Below, piece after piece: positions 25,360-33,935 of a stretch of DNA of 64,000 nucleotides. A model generated the notes under the pieces. The model did not search any database, was not told the origin of the DNA, and worked only from the letters and a program-made list of their open reading frames with translations. Source of the DNA: Falsiroseomonas tokyonensis (lineage in GTDB: Bacteria > Pseudomonadota > Alphaproteobacteria > Acetobacterales > Acetobacteraceae). The stretch's first letter is position 1. The number at the start of each line of letters is the position of its first letter. The stretch lies in assembly GCF_019024325.1 (NCBI RefSeq), contig NZ_JAFNJS010000004.1, positions 62,001-126,000 of the forward strand. Direction: 5' to 3'. The position numbers and the translations under genes are program-made.

Positions 25360-26313
25360 TCAGCTCTCCGGCTGCCGCTTCGCCCGCGGCCAGATCCGGC
25401 CCAGCGCAGCGCGCAGCCCGGACACCTGCTGCGCCCAGAAGCCGCCGGAGACGATGGCGGGATCGGCGCCCGGCACGCCGGTAGCCGGATAATGGCGCCG
25501 ATTCCAATCGGCAGTCCCAAAAATCCAGTCCCAGACGGGCAGCAGCACACCGTAGTTCACGCCCTGCACATCGGTGGCCTGTTCGCCGTGATGCGCGCGG
25601 TGGAAGCGGGGCGAGACCAGCAGGCGCTCCCCCACCCGCCCGAAGCTCAGCCGCGCATTGGCATGCGACAGCGATTCGACGATGCGGGTGACCAGCACGA
25701 TCACCGGGAACTGCGCCGGCGGCACGCCGATGGCGAGTGCCAACAGGCCGAGCCAGATGGCGGCGATGATGTCATCCGCCAGGTGGTTGCGGTCATCCGT
25801 CCAGAAGGTCATCTGCTTCTGCGCGTGATGCACCGCATGCAGTTCCCACCACCAGGGGATCGCGTGCTGCAGCCGGTGGCGCCAGTATTCGCCGAAATCC
25901 AGCACCACCACATAGACCGCCAGCGCCAGCAGCGGCGCCTCCCGCAGCGCGGGGAACAGCGATTCCAGCGTCGGCGGCACCGCGCCGTAATCCACGATGG
26001 TGCCGTGCAGCCAGACCTGCAGCGGGCGGAACAGCACGAAGACCGCCAGCGGCAGGATGCCGAGGCGGATCAGCAGCGTGTAGAGGATATCGGTGCGCAC
26101 CGGCCCGTGGTCGTCCCAGCGCTCCACCGGCCGCCATTTTTCGAGCGTGCCACACAGCGCGATGCAGACCGCGATCTGCACCAGGCCAAGCAGCGCGAAG
26201 CCGAGCCAGTCGAAGGCCTCCTCCTCCCAGGTCATCAGGCCGAGGTCGTAGAGCGCCGGGATCACCCAGCCTTCATGGACATGGGCGCGGATGGCGTCGA
26301 GCAGGTCGATCAT
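25360..26313 (-). CDS. Sterol desaturase / fatty acid hydroxylase superfamily protein
   Basis: A 317-residue integral membrane di-iron enzyme. Several hydrophobic segments flank the histidine clusters HRLQH, HAVHH and HRAHH plus a late His in NRRHYP, the eight-His metal site of the family. Substrates in this superfamily range from sterols to hopanoids, carotenoids and fatty acids; none can be assigned here. The ATG overlaps the mntR stop as ATGA, so translation is coupled to the Mn regulator. It is the last gene of the metal operon, before the 164-nt hairpin. Confidence 0.9.
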   Translation of the reverse strand: MIDLLDAIRAHVHEGWVIPALYDLGLMTWEEEAFDWLGFALLGLVQIAVCIALCGTLEKWRPVERWDDHGPVRTDILYTLLIRLGILPLAVFVLFRPLQVWLHGTIVDYGAVPPTLESLFPALREAPLLALAVYVVVLDFGEYWRHRLQHAIPWWWELHAVHHAQKQMTFWTDDRNHLADDIIAAIWLGLLALAIGVPPAQFPVIVLVTRIVESLSHANARLSFGRVGERLLVSPRFHRAHHGEQATDVQGVNYGVLLPVWDWIFGTADWNRRHYPATGVPGADPAIVSGGFWAQQVSGLRAALGRIWPRAKRQPES

Positions 26314-26783
26314 TCGTCAGGCTTCCCGCGGGCCAGCAGGAAACGCTCGAAGGCGGCGAGCGTCGCATCGCTGACATGGTGCTCGATGCCCTCGGCATCC
26401 GCCTCCGCGATCTCCGCCGGCACGCCCAGCGCGGCGAGGAAGGCCACCACCGTCTGGTGCCGGGCGCGGACGCGGCGGGCGAGTTCATGCCCCGCCTCGG
26501 TCAGGAAGACGCCGCGATAGGGCTTCGAATGGGCCAACCCGTCCCGCTTGAGGCGGCCGATGGTCTTGATGGCGGTGGCATGGGTGACGCCGAGGCGGCG
26601 GGCGATATCCGTGGGGCGCGCCTCGGCATCGCGTTCCAGCAGGTCCGCGATGATCTCGACATAGTCCTCGGCCAGGGCGGCGGCGCGGGCGGTGCGGGCG
26701 GAGGCATGGCGCGCGGCCTCATCGGCCCCTTCGGCGGAGGTCTCAGGGAGGGGGTCGTCCGCGCGGGACTCGGCCGTGCTCAT
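26310..26783 (-). CDS. mntR: Manganese-responsive DtxR-family repressor MntR
   Basis: A 157-residue MntR-type regulator. After a 38-residue Ala/Glu-rich extension comes the winged helix (residues 40-95; ARPTDIARRLGVTHATAIKTIGRLKRDGL). All six Mn ligands known from Bacillus MntR are present at identical spacing: D40, E43, H109, E131, E134, H135 (EGIEHHVS). So it should bind Mn2+ and repress uptake genes. It is encoded within the transporter operon it probably controls; the palindrome at 30616-30631 is the natural operator. Confidence 0.93.
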   Translation of the reverse strand: MSTAESRADDPLPETSAEGADEAARHASARTARAAALAEDYVEIIADLLERDAEARPTDIARRLGVTHATAIKTIGRLKRDGLAHSKPYRGVFLTEAGHELARRVRARHQTVVAFLAALGVPAEIAEADAEGIEHHVSDATLAAFERFLLARGKPDE

Positions 26784-26839
26784 GCAGGGAGCCTATCATC
26801 GGGGAAGCGCGGCGCCAATTTGTGGCACCGGCTTCACTT

Positions 26840-27697
26840 TCACCCCGCCGGGACCGGCGCGGGGGCCGCACGGCGGCGGCGCAGCAGGCCGTGCCGCGGG
26901 GAGGCCAGCAGCGCCACCACGAAAATAGCCGAGAGCGCCAGCACGATGGAACCGGCGGTGGAGGCATCCAGCATGAAGCTGACCTGGATGCCCACCAGCG
27001 TCGCCGCGCAGGCACTGCCGACCGCCACCCAGACCATGCGCCCGAAGCGGTCCGTCATCAGGATGCCGATGGCGCCGGGCGTGATCAGCAGCGCCACCAC
27101 CAGGATGACGCCCACCGCCTGCACGCCGGCCACGATGCTGGCCGCCAGCACGGTCAGCAGCAGCAGCCGCAGCCGCCCGACATGCAGGCCGACGATGCGG
27201 GCCTGGCCCGGGTCGAAGCAGAACAGCACGAGGTCCCGCCCGCGCAGCGCCAGGATCACCAGCGCGGCGGAGGCGATGCCGAGCGTCGTCCAGAAATCCT
27301 CCGCCTCGATCCCCAGGATGCTGCCGAAGAGGACATGGGAGAGATGCACTTCCGACCGCACCTGGGACAGCAGGATGAGGCCGACGGCGAACATGCCGCT
27401 GAAGACCACGCCCATGGCCGCATCCTCCTTGATGCGCGACGTGGCCTTGATGGCGCCGGAGGCGATGGCGCAGGCAAGCCCCGCGACGAAGGCGCCGATC
27501 GCCAGCGGTATGCCGATCAGCCAGGCGAGCACCACGCCGGGCAGGATGGCGTGGCTGACCGCATCGCCCATCAGCGACCAGCCCTTCAGCACCACGAAGC
27601 AGGACAGGATGGCGGACAGCGTGGCCACCATCAGGCCGACGGCGAGGGCCTGGATCATGAAGCCGTGCTGCCAGGGGGCGAGGAAGGCCTCGATCAT
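26840..27697 (-). CDS. Mn/Fe ABC transporter permease, second subunit
   Basis: A 285-residue integral membrane protein with about eight helices (SCFVVLKGWSLMGDAVSHAILPGVV is the conserved start of the family core; GAIGILMTDRF and LDASTAGSIVL follow). It is a paralogue of the preceding permease, about the same length, and together they would form the heterodimeric channel of an A-1 cluster transporter (MntCD/SitCD type). Its ATG overlaps the first permease stop as ATGA, giving coupled translation. The C-terminus is a basic Arg/Pro/Ala tail. Confidence 0.92.
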   Translation of the reverse strand: MIEAFLAPWQHGFMIQALAVGLMVATLSAILSCFVVLKGWSLMGDAVSHAILPGVVLAWLIGIPLAIGAFVAGLACAIASGAIKATSRIKEDAAMGVVFSGMFAVGLILLSQVRSEVHLSHVLFGSILGIEAEDFWTTLGIASAALVILALRGRDLVLFCFDPGQARIVGLHVGRLRLLLLTVLAASIVAGVQAVGVILVVALLITPGAIGILMTDRFGRMVWVAVGSACAATLVGIQVSFMLDASTAGSIVLALSAIFVVALLASPRHGLLRRRRAAPAPVPAG

Positions 27698-28551
27698 GCG
27701 GGCGTCTCCACGGCCTTGGCGGCGGCGCGCCGGCTGGCGCGAATGCCGTGCTTGGGGGCGAAGACCAGCACGAGGACGAAGATCGCGGCCTGCAGCGCGA
27801 CGATGCTGCCGCCCGTGGAGCCATCCAGGAAGTAGCTGGCATAGGCGCCGATGAGGCCGGTGGAAGCGCCGATGCCGGTCGCGATGGCCGCCATCCGCCC
27901 GAAGCGGTCGGCGAGGAGGTAGGCGGTGGCGCCCGGCGTCACCAGCATGCCGATGACCAGCACCGCGCCCACCGCCTGCAGCCCGGCCACCGCCGTCGCC
28001 GCCAGCAGCGTCAGCAGCAGCACGCGCATCCGCCCCGGGCTGCCGCCGGCGGCCACCAGTTGCACCGGATCGAACAGCGAAAGCATAAGGTCTCGCCCCC
28101 AGATGGCCAGGGCGAGGGCCACCACCACCGCGATGATCGCCATCTGCACGATGTCCGCATCCGCGATGCCCAGCACATTGCCGAAGATGATGGTCTGCAG
28201 CCGGACGTTCGACGGGAAGATGGACAGCAGGAACAGGCCGAGGCCGAAGAAGCCGGTGAAGACCACGCCGATCACCGCATCCTCCCGGATCGGGGTACGG
28301 CCGCGGAGGCCTGCCATGGCCAGCGCCGCCAGCATGCCGGAGGCGAAGGCGCCGATGGCGAAGGGAATGCCGCCGAGCCAGGCCAGCACCACGCCCGGCA
28401 CGATGGCATGGCTCAACGCATCGCCCATCAGCGACCAGCCCTTGAGGACGACGTAGCAGGACAGCAGCCCGGCGACGGCGCCGACCAGGGCGGCGATGCC
28501 CATGGCGCGCAGCATGTAGTCGTATTCGAAGGGGATGAGGAGTTCGGTCAT
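27694..28551 (-). CDS. Mn/Fe ABC transporter permease, first subunit
   Basis: A 285-residue membrane protein of the ZnuB/MntC/SitC family with about eight transmembrane helices. SCYVVLKGWSLMGDALSHAI near residue 31, AVGAVLVIGMLVTPGATAYLL around 200 and a final basic tail are family landmarks. It is separated from the ATPase gene by 184 bp that hold a 141-nt palindrome, the only large gap in an otherwise overlapping operon. Confidence 0.92.
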   Translation of the reverse strand: MTELLIPFEYDYMLRAMGIAALVGAVAGLLSCYVVLKGWSLMGDALSHAIVPGVVLAWLGGIPFAIGAFASGMLAALAMAGLRGRTPIREDAVIGVVFTGFFGLGLFLLSIFPSNVRLQTIIFGNVLGIADADIVQMAIIAVVVALALAIWGRDLMLSLFDPVQLVAAGGSPGRMRVLLLTLLAATAVAGLQAVGAVLVIGMLVTPGATAYLLADRFGRMAAIATGIGASTGLIGAYASYFLDGSTGGSIVALQAAIFVLVLVFAPKHGIRASRRAAAKAVETPA

Positions 28552-28576
28552 GGGGTGGGCGTTCCGGGCCCGCTGA

Positions 28577-28717
28577 CCCCCACCCCCACCAGCCTTCGGC
28601 GTCGCGGCAGTGCCGCAACCCCCCGCAAGCGCGGGGGAGGGAGCAGCGGACTCCCTCCCCCGCGCTTGCGGGGGGTTGCGGCACTGCCGCGACGCCAAGG
28701 GCTGGTCGGGGTGGGGG
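28577..28717. repeat. BIME-like double palindrome inside the mnt operon
   Basis: Two 66-nt arms (28577-28642 and 28652-28717) are reverse complements with only three mismatches and a 9-nt loop. Each arm contains smaller palindromes of its own (GCGGCA-G-TGCCGC and CCCCGC-AAGC-GCGGGG). So the DNA can form one long hairpin or two side-by-side ones, like paired REP sequences in inverted order. It lies between the ATPase and permease genes, in the transcribed part of the operon, and should strongly affect mRNA stability or downstream expression. Confidence 0.85.
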
Positions 28718-28735
28718 CATCCGTCGCGCCCATCC

Positions 28736-29608
28736 TCACAGATCCTGCGTCAGCCGGCCGAGCACGCGCCCGTCCGGCGCCATCACCAGCGGCCGCTCGT
28801 CATCCGACAGCACCACCACATGCCCCGCCTCCAGCGGCGCATGCGCCTTGGCCTGTTCGGGCAGGCTGTGCTGGCGCAGCGCGCCGCCGAAGGCGCGCAG
28901 CAGGTTGGGACCGGTGAAGATCTCGGGCGTTGGACCCGCCGCCAGCACCGTGCGGTTCACCAGCACCACATGGTCGCAGAAGGTCGGCACGGAGCCGAGG
29001 TTGTGGGTCGAGACAAGGATGATCTTGCCTTCGGCCCGCAGCGCCTTCAGCAGTTCGATGATCGCATCCTCAGTGGTCACGTCGACGCCGGTGAAAGGCT
29101 CGTCCAGCAGCAGCAGCTGGCCGCCCTGGGCGAGGGCGCGGGCGAGAAAGACGCGCTTGCGCTGGCCGCCGGACAATTCGCCGATCTGGCGTTCCGCCAG
29201 TTCCAGCATGCCGACGCGGGCCAGCGCCGCATCCACCGCGGCGCGGTCCGCGGCGCGGGGAATGCGCAGCATGTTCATATGGCCGTAGCGGCCCATCATC
29301 ACCACGTCGCGAACGCCCACGGGGAAGGACCAGTCCACCTCCTCCGCCTGCGGCACATAGGCCACCAGGTTGTGCTTCAGCGCCGCCTGCACCTTCTCCC
29401 CGCCGATGCGCACCTGGCCTGCGGAAGGCCGCACCAGGCCCATGATGGCCTTGAACAGGGTGGACTTGCCGCTGCCATTCACGCCCACCAGCCCGCAGAC
29501 CGTGCCGGGCGCGAGCGCAAAACTGGCATCGCGCAGCGCCAGGTGGCCGTTCGGATAGGTGACGGTGACGCCCTGCACCGTCAGCCCCGGCAAGTCCCCG
29601 CCATCCAT
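28736..29608 (-). CDS. Mn/Fe ABC transporter ATP-binding protein
   Basis: A 290-residue ABC ATPase: Walker [10 protein letters not shown] (42-50), Q-loop near VPQAEE (86-90), signature LSGGQRKR (145-152), Walker B LLLLDEP (D169, E170) and the switch His in STHNLG. The C-terminal extension past about residue 235 is typical of metal-type (ZnuC/SitB/MntB) ATPases. Translation begins one base inside the receptor stop (TGATG overlap), so the two are coupled. It energises import of the metal presented by the receptor. Confidence 0.93.
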   Translation of the reverse strand: MDGGDLPGLTVQGVTVTYPNGHLALRDASFALAPGTVCGLVGVNGSGKSTLFKAIMGLVRPSAGQVRIGGEKVQAALKHNLVAYVPQAEEVDWSFPVGVRDVVMMGRYGHMNMLRIPRAADRAAVDAALARVGMLELAERQIGELSGGQRKRVFLARALAQGGQLLLLDEPFTGVDVTTEDAIIELLKALRAEGKIILVSTHNLGSVPTFCDHVVLVNRTVLAAGPTPEIFTGPNLLRAFGGALRQHSLPEQAKAHAPLEAGHVVVLSDDERPLVMAPDGRVLGRLTQDL

Positions 29609-30537
29609 CAGCGTGTCGCCTGGCTGCCGAAGAAGCCGCGCAGGATCAACTCCGCATTGGCCTCCAGCAGCTTGAGATAGGTCGGCGCCGGGCCGTCCTC
29701 CGCCGTCAGGCTGTCCACGAAGAGCGCGCCGCCGTAGCGGGCCCCGGCCTCCCGCGCCACCTGGCGCATCGGGCGGTCGTTCACCGTGCTTTCGCAGAAG
29801 ACCGCGGGCACGCGGGTGCGGCGGACCGTGTCGATCATGGCGCGGACCTGGCGGGGCGTGCCCTCATCCTCCGAGTTGATCGGCCAGAGATAGGCCTCGC
29901 GCAGGCCGTAGTCGCGCGTCAGGTAGCTGAAGGCGCCCTCGCAGGTGGCCAGCACGCGGCGATCCGCCGGCAGCCGCGCCAGGCTTTCGCGCAGCCGGGC
30001 GTCCACGGCGCGGATCTGGTCAGAATAGCGTGCGGCATTGGCGGCGTAGGTCGCGGCATTGGCCGGGTCGAGGTCCGACAGCGCCTTGCGGATATTCTCG
30101 ACATAAACCAGCGCCAGGGTGGGCGACATCCAGGCATGCGGGTTGGGCTGGTTCTGGTAGGGACCCTCGCCAATGCCGATCGGCGCGATGCCCTCGGTCA
30201 GCACTGCCTGGCGGGCATTGCCGGCGCGGCTGAAGAAACGCTCGAACCACCGCTCCAGCCCCATGCCGTTCCACAGCACCAGGTCGGCGGAACGCGCCCG
30301 CACCACATCGAGCGGGGTCGGCGAATAGTCGTGAATCTCGGAGCCCGGGCGGGTCAGGCTTTCGACCAGCGCGGCCTCCCCGGCCACGTTCTGCGCCATG
30401 TCGGCCAGCACGGTGAAGGTGGCGACGATGCGCTTGGGCGCCGGCTGGGCCTGCGCGGTGGGCGCGCTTAGGGCGCCCAGGCTTGCAATCCCGATCGTGG
30501 CGGCCAGCAGGCGGCGGCGGGTGGCGGCTCCGGTCAT
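29608..30537 (-). CDS. Mn/Fe ABC transporter periplasmic metal-binding receptor
   Basis: A 309-residue cluster A-1 solute-binding protein with a twin-arginine-like signal ([26 protein letters not shown], cleaved near residue 31). The four metal ligands are H69 (EIHDYSPTP), H134 (NPHAWMSP), E200 (CEGAFSYL) and D275 (FVDSLTAE). Glu rather than His at the third position is the hallmark of Mn/Fe rather than Zn receptors. The ATG at 30537 follows AAGGGA. It is first in the operon, behind a MntR-like operator. Confidence 0.94.
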   Translation of the reverse strand: MTGAATRRRLLAATIGIASLGALSAPTAQAQPAPKRIVATFTVLADMAQNVAGEAALVESLTRPGSEIHDYSPTPLDVVRARSADLVLWNGMGLERWFERFFSRAGNARQAVLTEGIAPIGIGEGPYQNQPNPHAWMSPTLALVYVENIRKALSDLDPANAATYAANAARYSDQIRAVDARLRESLARLPADRRVLATCEGAFSYLTRDYGLREAYLWPINSEDEGTPRQVRAMIDTVRRTRVPAVFCESTVNDRPMRQVAREAGARYGGALFVDSLTAEDGPAPTYLKLLEANAELILRGFFGSQATR

Positions 30538-30854
30538 GGCATTCCCTTGGCGCGAAGGTGCATGGAGGATGAATGGATGTCGTTGGTGGTTGAACATCTT
30601 GCCTGGCCGTCAGTATGTAGCCTTGGCTACAGACGATGCAAGCCCCGCTAAATGGCCACTGCGCGCGCGCGCCGGGCCTTCTCTCCTTGCCAGCCCCCCT
30701 CGCAGCCGCCATATGAGTGGGGTCATTGTTGTTCGGTTCGGCCGGCTCTTCCTGCTCATCCGTGAGCGCCCAAGGCGTGGTGTCCGTTTCCCCTCAGTTG
30801 TGATCCGCGGTGCAATGTCGCGCTGTGGTCTTTTCTCAAGAACGGAACACCCCC
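30538..30854. other. Divergent control region between mnt operon and cold-shock gene
   Basis: 317 bp without a gene. The left part holds the mnt leader, promoter and palindromic operator (30614-30641). The right part, from about 30660, is the promoter and long leader of the cold-shock gene. I see no clear consensus promoter or further repeat for the latter; such leaders in csp genes act as cold-sensitive RNA structures, which I infer only. Confidence 0.6.
30614..30641 (-). promoter_or_regulatory. mnt promoter overlapped by a MntR-type palindromic operator
   Basis: On the minus strand TTGCAT (30636-30641), a 16-bp spacer and TACATA (30614-30619) form a plausible -35/-10 pair. A perfect 16-bp palindrome TGTAGCC-AA-GGCTACA occupies 30616-30631, covering the spacer and part of the -10, an ideal repression position. 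DtxR-family MntR proteins bind such GC-core inverted repeats. The distance to the receptor ATG is about 70 bp. Binding by this MntR is inference. Confidence 0.7.
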
Positions 30855-31061
30855 ATGCCGATCGGCACCGTCAAGTGGTTCAACGCGACCAAGGGCTTTG
30901 GCTTCATTCAGCCGGAGGACGGCTCCAAGGACGTCTTCCTGCACATCTCTGACGTCCAGCGCGCCGGCCTTCAGGACCCGCGTGAAGGCGACAAGATCCA
31001 GTACGAGATCCAGCGCGGCCAGCAGGGCAAGGAATCTGCGGGCAACCTGAAGAAGGTCTGA
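30855..31061 (+). CDS. Cold-shock domain protein (CspA family)
   Basis: A 68-residue OB-fold nucleic-acid chaperone. RNP1 KGFGFIQ and RNP2 VFLHIS are intact, with the aromatic residues needed for single-stranded RNA/DNA stacking. The start matches the canonical PIGTVKWFN N-terminus. A strong intrinsic terminator follows 25 bp after the stop, so it is monocistronic. Cold induction is family knowledge; not visible here. Confidence 0.96.
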   Translation: MPIGTVKWFNATKGFGFIQPEDGSKDVFLHISDVQRAGLQDPREGDKIQYEIQRGQQGKESAGNLKKV

Positions 31062-31086
31062 CCTTCTTTAGCGCCTGAGCCTTCCG

Positions 31087-31119
31087 ACGGCCCCGCTGCC
31101 CTGCAGCGGGGCCGTTTTC
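31087..31119 (+). terminator. Intrinsic terminator of the cold-shock gene
   Basis: A perfect 13-bp stem ACGGCCCCGCTGC / GCAGCGGGGCCGT with a 3-nt loop, followed by TTTTCGTTT. This is the clearest plus-strand intrinsic terminator in the window. Confidence 0.9.
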
Positions 31120-31135
31120 GTTTCAGCGCCTTGGG

Positions 31136-31699
31136 TCAGTCCACGTCCCAGCGGCCGTCATTCATCAGCTCGGACTGCGCCAGGCCCGTGGCCTGGGCGG
31201 CACGGGGCAGCGGCGGCAGGGCGGCCAGGCGCTGCAGCAGCGCCTGGCCCTGCCCGGCCGAGACCGGATCCAGCGCCGCCGCGGCGCGCCCCGCATCCCC
31301 CGCATCCAGCCCCGCGGCCGCGCGCAGCAGGGCGGCGGCCGCGGCCGGCGGCGGCACCGCCGGCGCCAATCCCAGCGCGCCGCGCAGCTCCGCCCGCCCC
31401 TGCTCCAGCGCCGGACCCAGCAGCGGCGTCGCGCGCCGCCAATCCGGCCGCTGCACCAGGGAGGCGGCGAGCCATTCCAGCCGCGCCGCCTGGCGCGCGG
31501 CCTCGGCCGGGCGGCCGGCCAGGGACGCGGTATCGGCAAAGGCCGGGGCGGCGGCCAGTACCGCGGCGCGCGCCGGATCGCCCGCCCCGGCCGGCATGGC
31601 CAGCGGCACCTCGGCCGCGGGCGGGCCTTGCGCGGCGCAGGCGGCCAGCAGCAGCAGCGGCAGAAGCCTAGAAGATACGGTCACGCTGGCCCCGGTCAT
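31136..31699 (-). CDS. Hypothetical lipoprotein, paralogue of the upstream gene
   Basis: A 187-residue lipoprotein candidate; lipobox LLAAC (Cys21 from the ATG). The body is Ala/Leu/Arg-rich helix with GAGDPARAAVLAAAPAF and PLLGPALEQGRAELRGALG. The same pattern occurs in the neighbouring protein (GAGDPTRGAILASSF and HPLVALELRQARTEARQALG), so the two are tandem duplicates. The start is uncertain: ATG at 31699 gives a 32-bp overlap with the upstream gene; GTG at 31684, preceded by GGGG, gives 17 bp. Role unknown; both end in PPLPRAA-type sequence near the C-terminus. Confidence 0.75.
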   Translation of the reverse strand: MTGASVTVSSRLLPLLLLAACAAQGPPAAEVPLAMPAGAGDPARAAVLAAAPAFADTASLAGRPAEAARQAARLEWLAASLVQRPDWRRATPLLGPALEQGRAELRGALGLAPAVPPPAAAAALLRAAAGLDAGDAGRAAAALDPVSAGQGQALLQRLAALPPLPRAAQATGLAQSELMNDGRWDVD

Positions 31700-32240
31700 T
31701 GTCGCGGCGATTGAGCGCATCCCGCGCCCGGGCGGTGGCAGAGGCGGCGCGGGGCAGCGGCGGCAGGTCCGCCAGCCGCGCCAGCGCCTGTTCCCCGCCA
31801 CCAGGCACCGCGAAGGGCGCGAGCGCCGCGAGGGCCGCCGCGCGGTCGCCCTGGCCCAGCGCCGCGGCGGCGCCATAGAGCGCATCCACTGCCCGCTGCG
31901 GCGTGGCATCCTCCCGGAAGCCCAGCGCCTGGCGGGCCTCCGTCCGGGCCTGGCGCAATTCCAACGCGACCAGCGGGTGGATGTCCCGCCAGGCGCCGCC
32001 CTGGCCCAGCTCCACCGTCAGGTATTCCAGCTGCCCAAGCGCCCGCGCCGCCGCTTCGGGGTTGCCCTGCAGCCGCGACGGCGTGCCGAAGGCAAAGGAG
32101 GAGGCGAGGATGGCGCCCCTGGTCGGGTCGCCGGCGCCAGCCGCCTGGGCGGTGGGCGGCAGCGTCACCGATTCGGGCGGCGGCATCGGCGTGCAGCCGG
32201 CCAGCAGCAGGAGGGCAAAGGCGGCAAGGGGGTGGCGCAT
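31668..32240 (-). CDS. Hypothetical lipoprotein, first of a tandem pair
   Basis: A 190-residue lipoprotein with signal MRHPLAAFALLLLAGC (lipobox LAGC, Cys16), a Pro-rich linker (PMPPPESVTLPP) and a helical Ala-rich domain. The C-terminus is polar and charged (NRRDNDRGQRDRIF). It is homologous to the following gene and overlaps it. No known family recognised. The region upstream of its ATG is the 55-nt repeat that also ends the carbonic anhydrase gene. Confidence 0.78.
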   Translation of the reverse strand: MRHPLAAFALLLLAGCTPMPPPESVTLPPTAQAAGAGDPTRGAILASSFAFGTPSRLQGNPEAAARALGQLEYLTVELGQGGAWRDIHPLVALELRQARTEARQALGFREDATPQRAVDALYGAAAALGQGDRAAALAALAPFAVPGGGEQALARLADLPPLPRAASATARARDALNRRDNDRGQRDRIF

Positions 32241-32318
32241 GCGGGACGGCCTCATCCAGGGCATCAGGGAGATGGGGTCCGCCCGGCGCCCGGCCAAGTC
32301 ACGCCACGGCTGGACCTG

Positions 32319-32373
32319 TCTCGACGCGTTTTCCAAGTCGCCTTGCGAAGCCGCAAGGCTTGAAAACGCTCTA
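32319..32373 (-). repeat. 55-nt palindromic repeat, copy A
   Basis: A hairpin-forming sequence with inner stem GCCTTGC-GAAGCC-GCAAGGC and an outer AT-rich stem (GCGTTTT/AAAACGC). Another copy lies at 59339-59393, identical at 46 of 55 positions. In both, the last bases supply the TAG stop of the adjoining minus-strand gene (here the carbonic anhydrase). It can work as that gene's terminator. Confidence 0.8.
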
Positions 32374-32901
32374 CCGCGCGAGGCTGGCCCGATGCCGCTT
32401 GGCCAGCGCCACGTAGCTCGGCGCGGTGCGGTCGAACTTCGCGCGCTCCTCGGCCGACATCACCCGCACCAGCTTGGCCGGGCTGCCCATCCAGAGCTCG
32501 TTCGGGCCGATCACCTTGCCGGGCGGCAGCATGCCGCCGGCGCCGAGCATGCCGCCTTCCTCGATCACCGCGCGGTCCAGCACGGTGGCGCCCATGCCGA
32601 CGAAGGCGCGGTTCTTCAGCGTGCAGGCATGGATGATGCAGGCATGGCCCACCGTCACGTCATCGCCGATCACCAGCGGCTCCGCCCCCGCATTCAGGTG
32701 CAGCACGCTGCCGTCCTGGATATTGGTGCGGGCGCCGATGCGCATGAAGTTCGTGTCCCCGCGCAGCACGCAGTGGTACCAGATGCTGCTCTCCTCGCCG
32801 ATCTCGACATCGCCGATGACGAGGGCGGTCGGCGCCACCCAGGCCTCCGGATGGATTTTTGGCGTCTTGTCCTCGAAGGGGATCACGGGGCCGGTCATCA
32901 T
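32371..32901 (-). CDS. Gamma-class carbonic anhydrase-like protein
   Basis: A 176-residue left-handed beta-helix protein with hexapeptide repeats (VIGDVEIGEESSIWYHCVLRG, IQDGSVLH, VIGDDVTVGHACIIH). The three zinc histidines of the family fit the H of VLH, GH and IIH around residues 68-91. These proteins hydrate CO2 or serve as acyltransferase-like scaffolds. It starts 7 bp after the argC stop, so it is in the argC transcript. Two adjacent ATGs could start it. Confidence 0.9.
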   Translation of the reverse strand: MMTGPVIPFEDKTPKIHPEAWVAPTALVIGDVEIGEESSIWYHCVLRGDTNFMRIGARTNIQDGSVLHLNAGAEPLVIGDDVTVGHACIIHACTLKNRAFVGMGATVLDRAVIEEGGMLGAGGMLPPGKVIGPNELWMGSPAKLVRVMSAEERAKFDRTAPSYVALAKRHRASLAR

Positions 32902-32908
32902 TCTCTCC

Positions 32909-33868
32909 CTAGGCGGCCAGCGGCAGGGCGGCGGTGACGTCCACGCCCAGCATCAGGCCGATATTCTGCACCGCGGCGCCGGAGGCACCCTTGCCGAGAT
33001 TGTCCAGCTTGGCCACCAGCACCGCCTGCCCCGCCGCTTCATTCCCATAGACGCGCAATTCGAGGAAATTGCTGCCGTTCAGTTCCTCCGGCGCCAGCCG
33101 CGCCTTGGGATCGGCCGCCTCCACCCGCACCCAGAAGCTGCCGGCATAGGCGGCGCGCAGGCAGGCCTCGAGATCGGCCGGGCCCGGCGTGCCGTTCAGC
33201 AGGTCGAGATGCAGCGGAACGGAGACCAGCATGCCTTGCGCGAAATCGCCGACCGAGGGCACGAAGATCGGCCGCCGCGCCAGCCCGCTGTATTTCTGCA
33301 GCTCCGGCACATGCTTGTGCTGCAGGTTCAGGCCGTAGAGGAAGAAGGGCGCGGCGGTGCGGGCGGGCTCGAATTCCGCGATCATCTGCTTGCCGCCGCC
33401 GGAATAGCCGGAGACGGCATTGACCGTGACGGGGTAGTCCGCGGGCAAGATGCCGGCCTCGACCAGCGGGCGCAGCAGGGCGATGCCGCCGGTGGGGTAG
33501 CAGCCGGGATTCGCCACCCGCATGGCCTTGGCCACGGCTTCGGCCTGCGCGGCGTTCAATTCAGGAAAGCCATAGACCCAGTCGGGGTCCACCCGATGCG
33601 CGGTGGAGGCGTCGATCAGCTTCGGGGCATCGGCGCCGAGCCCGGCCGCCATGGCCGCGCTTTCCTTGGCCGCGGCATCCGGCAGGCAGAGCACGACCAG
33701 ATCCACCTCCGCCATCAGCGCGCGCTTGGCCGCGGGGTCCTTGCGCTGCTCATCCGGGATGGAGCGCAGCGCGATGCCGGGGAAGCGGGCCAGGCGGTCG
33801 CGGATCTGCAGGCCGGTGGTGCCGGCTTCGCCGTCGATGAAGACGCTGGGGATGGATCCCTTGGCCAT
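32909..33868 (-). CDS. argC: N-acetyl-gamma-glutamyl-phosphate reductase, type 2
   Basis: A 319-residue NADPH-dependent reductase of arginine synthesis, converting N-acetylglutamyl phosphate to the semialdehyde. The NADP loop is [10 protein letters not shown] (13-22), and the catalytic Cys is C123 in NPGCYPTG. The shorter length and N-terminus mark the type-2 form usual in alphaproteobacteria. It follows the rpsI gene by 154 bp, with an intrinsic terminator between, so it has its own promoter. Confidence 0.95.
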   Translation of the reverse strand: MAKGSIPSVFIDGEAGTTGLQIRDRLARFPGIALRSIPDEQRKDPAAKRALMAEVDLVVLCLPDAAAKESAAMAAGLGADAPKLIDASTAHRVDPDWVYGFPELNAAQAEAVAKAMRVANPGCYPTGGIALLRPLVEAGILPADYPVTVNAVSGYSGGGKQMIAEFEPARTAAPFFLYGLNLQHKHVPELQKYSGLARRPIFVPSVGDFAQGMLVSVPLHLDLLNGTPGPADLEACLRAAYAGSFWVRVEAADPKARLAPEELNGSNFLELRVYGNEAAGQAVLVAKLDNLGKGASGAAVQNIGLMLGVDVTAALPLAA

Positions 33869-33935
33869 GGTCGTATTCCCTCGGATCGATTGCCGTGCCG
33901 CCCTCCGGCAGCGCGCATGCCGCCCTCCGGCGGCC

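Noticed and set aside
26840-28551. One fused permease gene
   Set aside because: The two permeases each have full length, own start and stop, and an ATGA overlap. They are separate genes.
28577-28717. CRISPR-like repeat
   Set aside because: It is a single inverted pair with no regular direct repeats or spacers.
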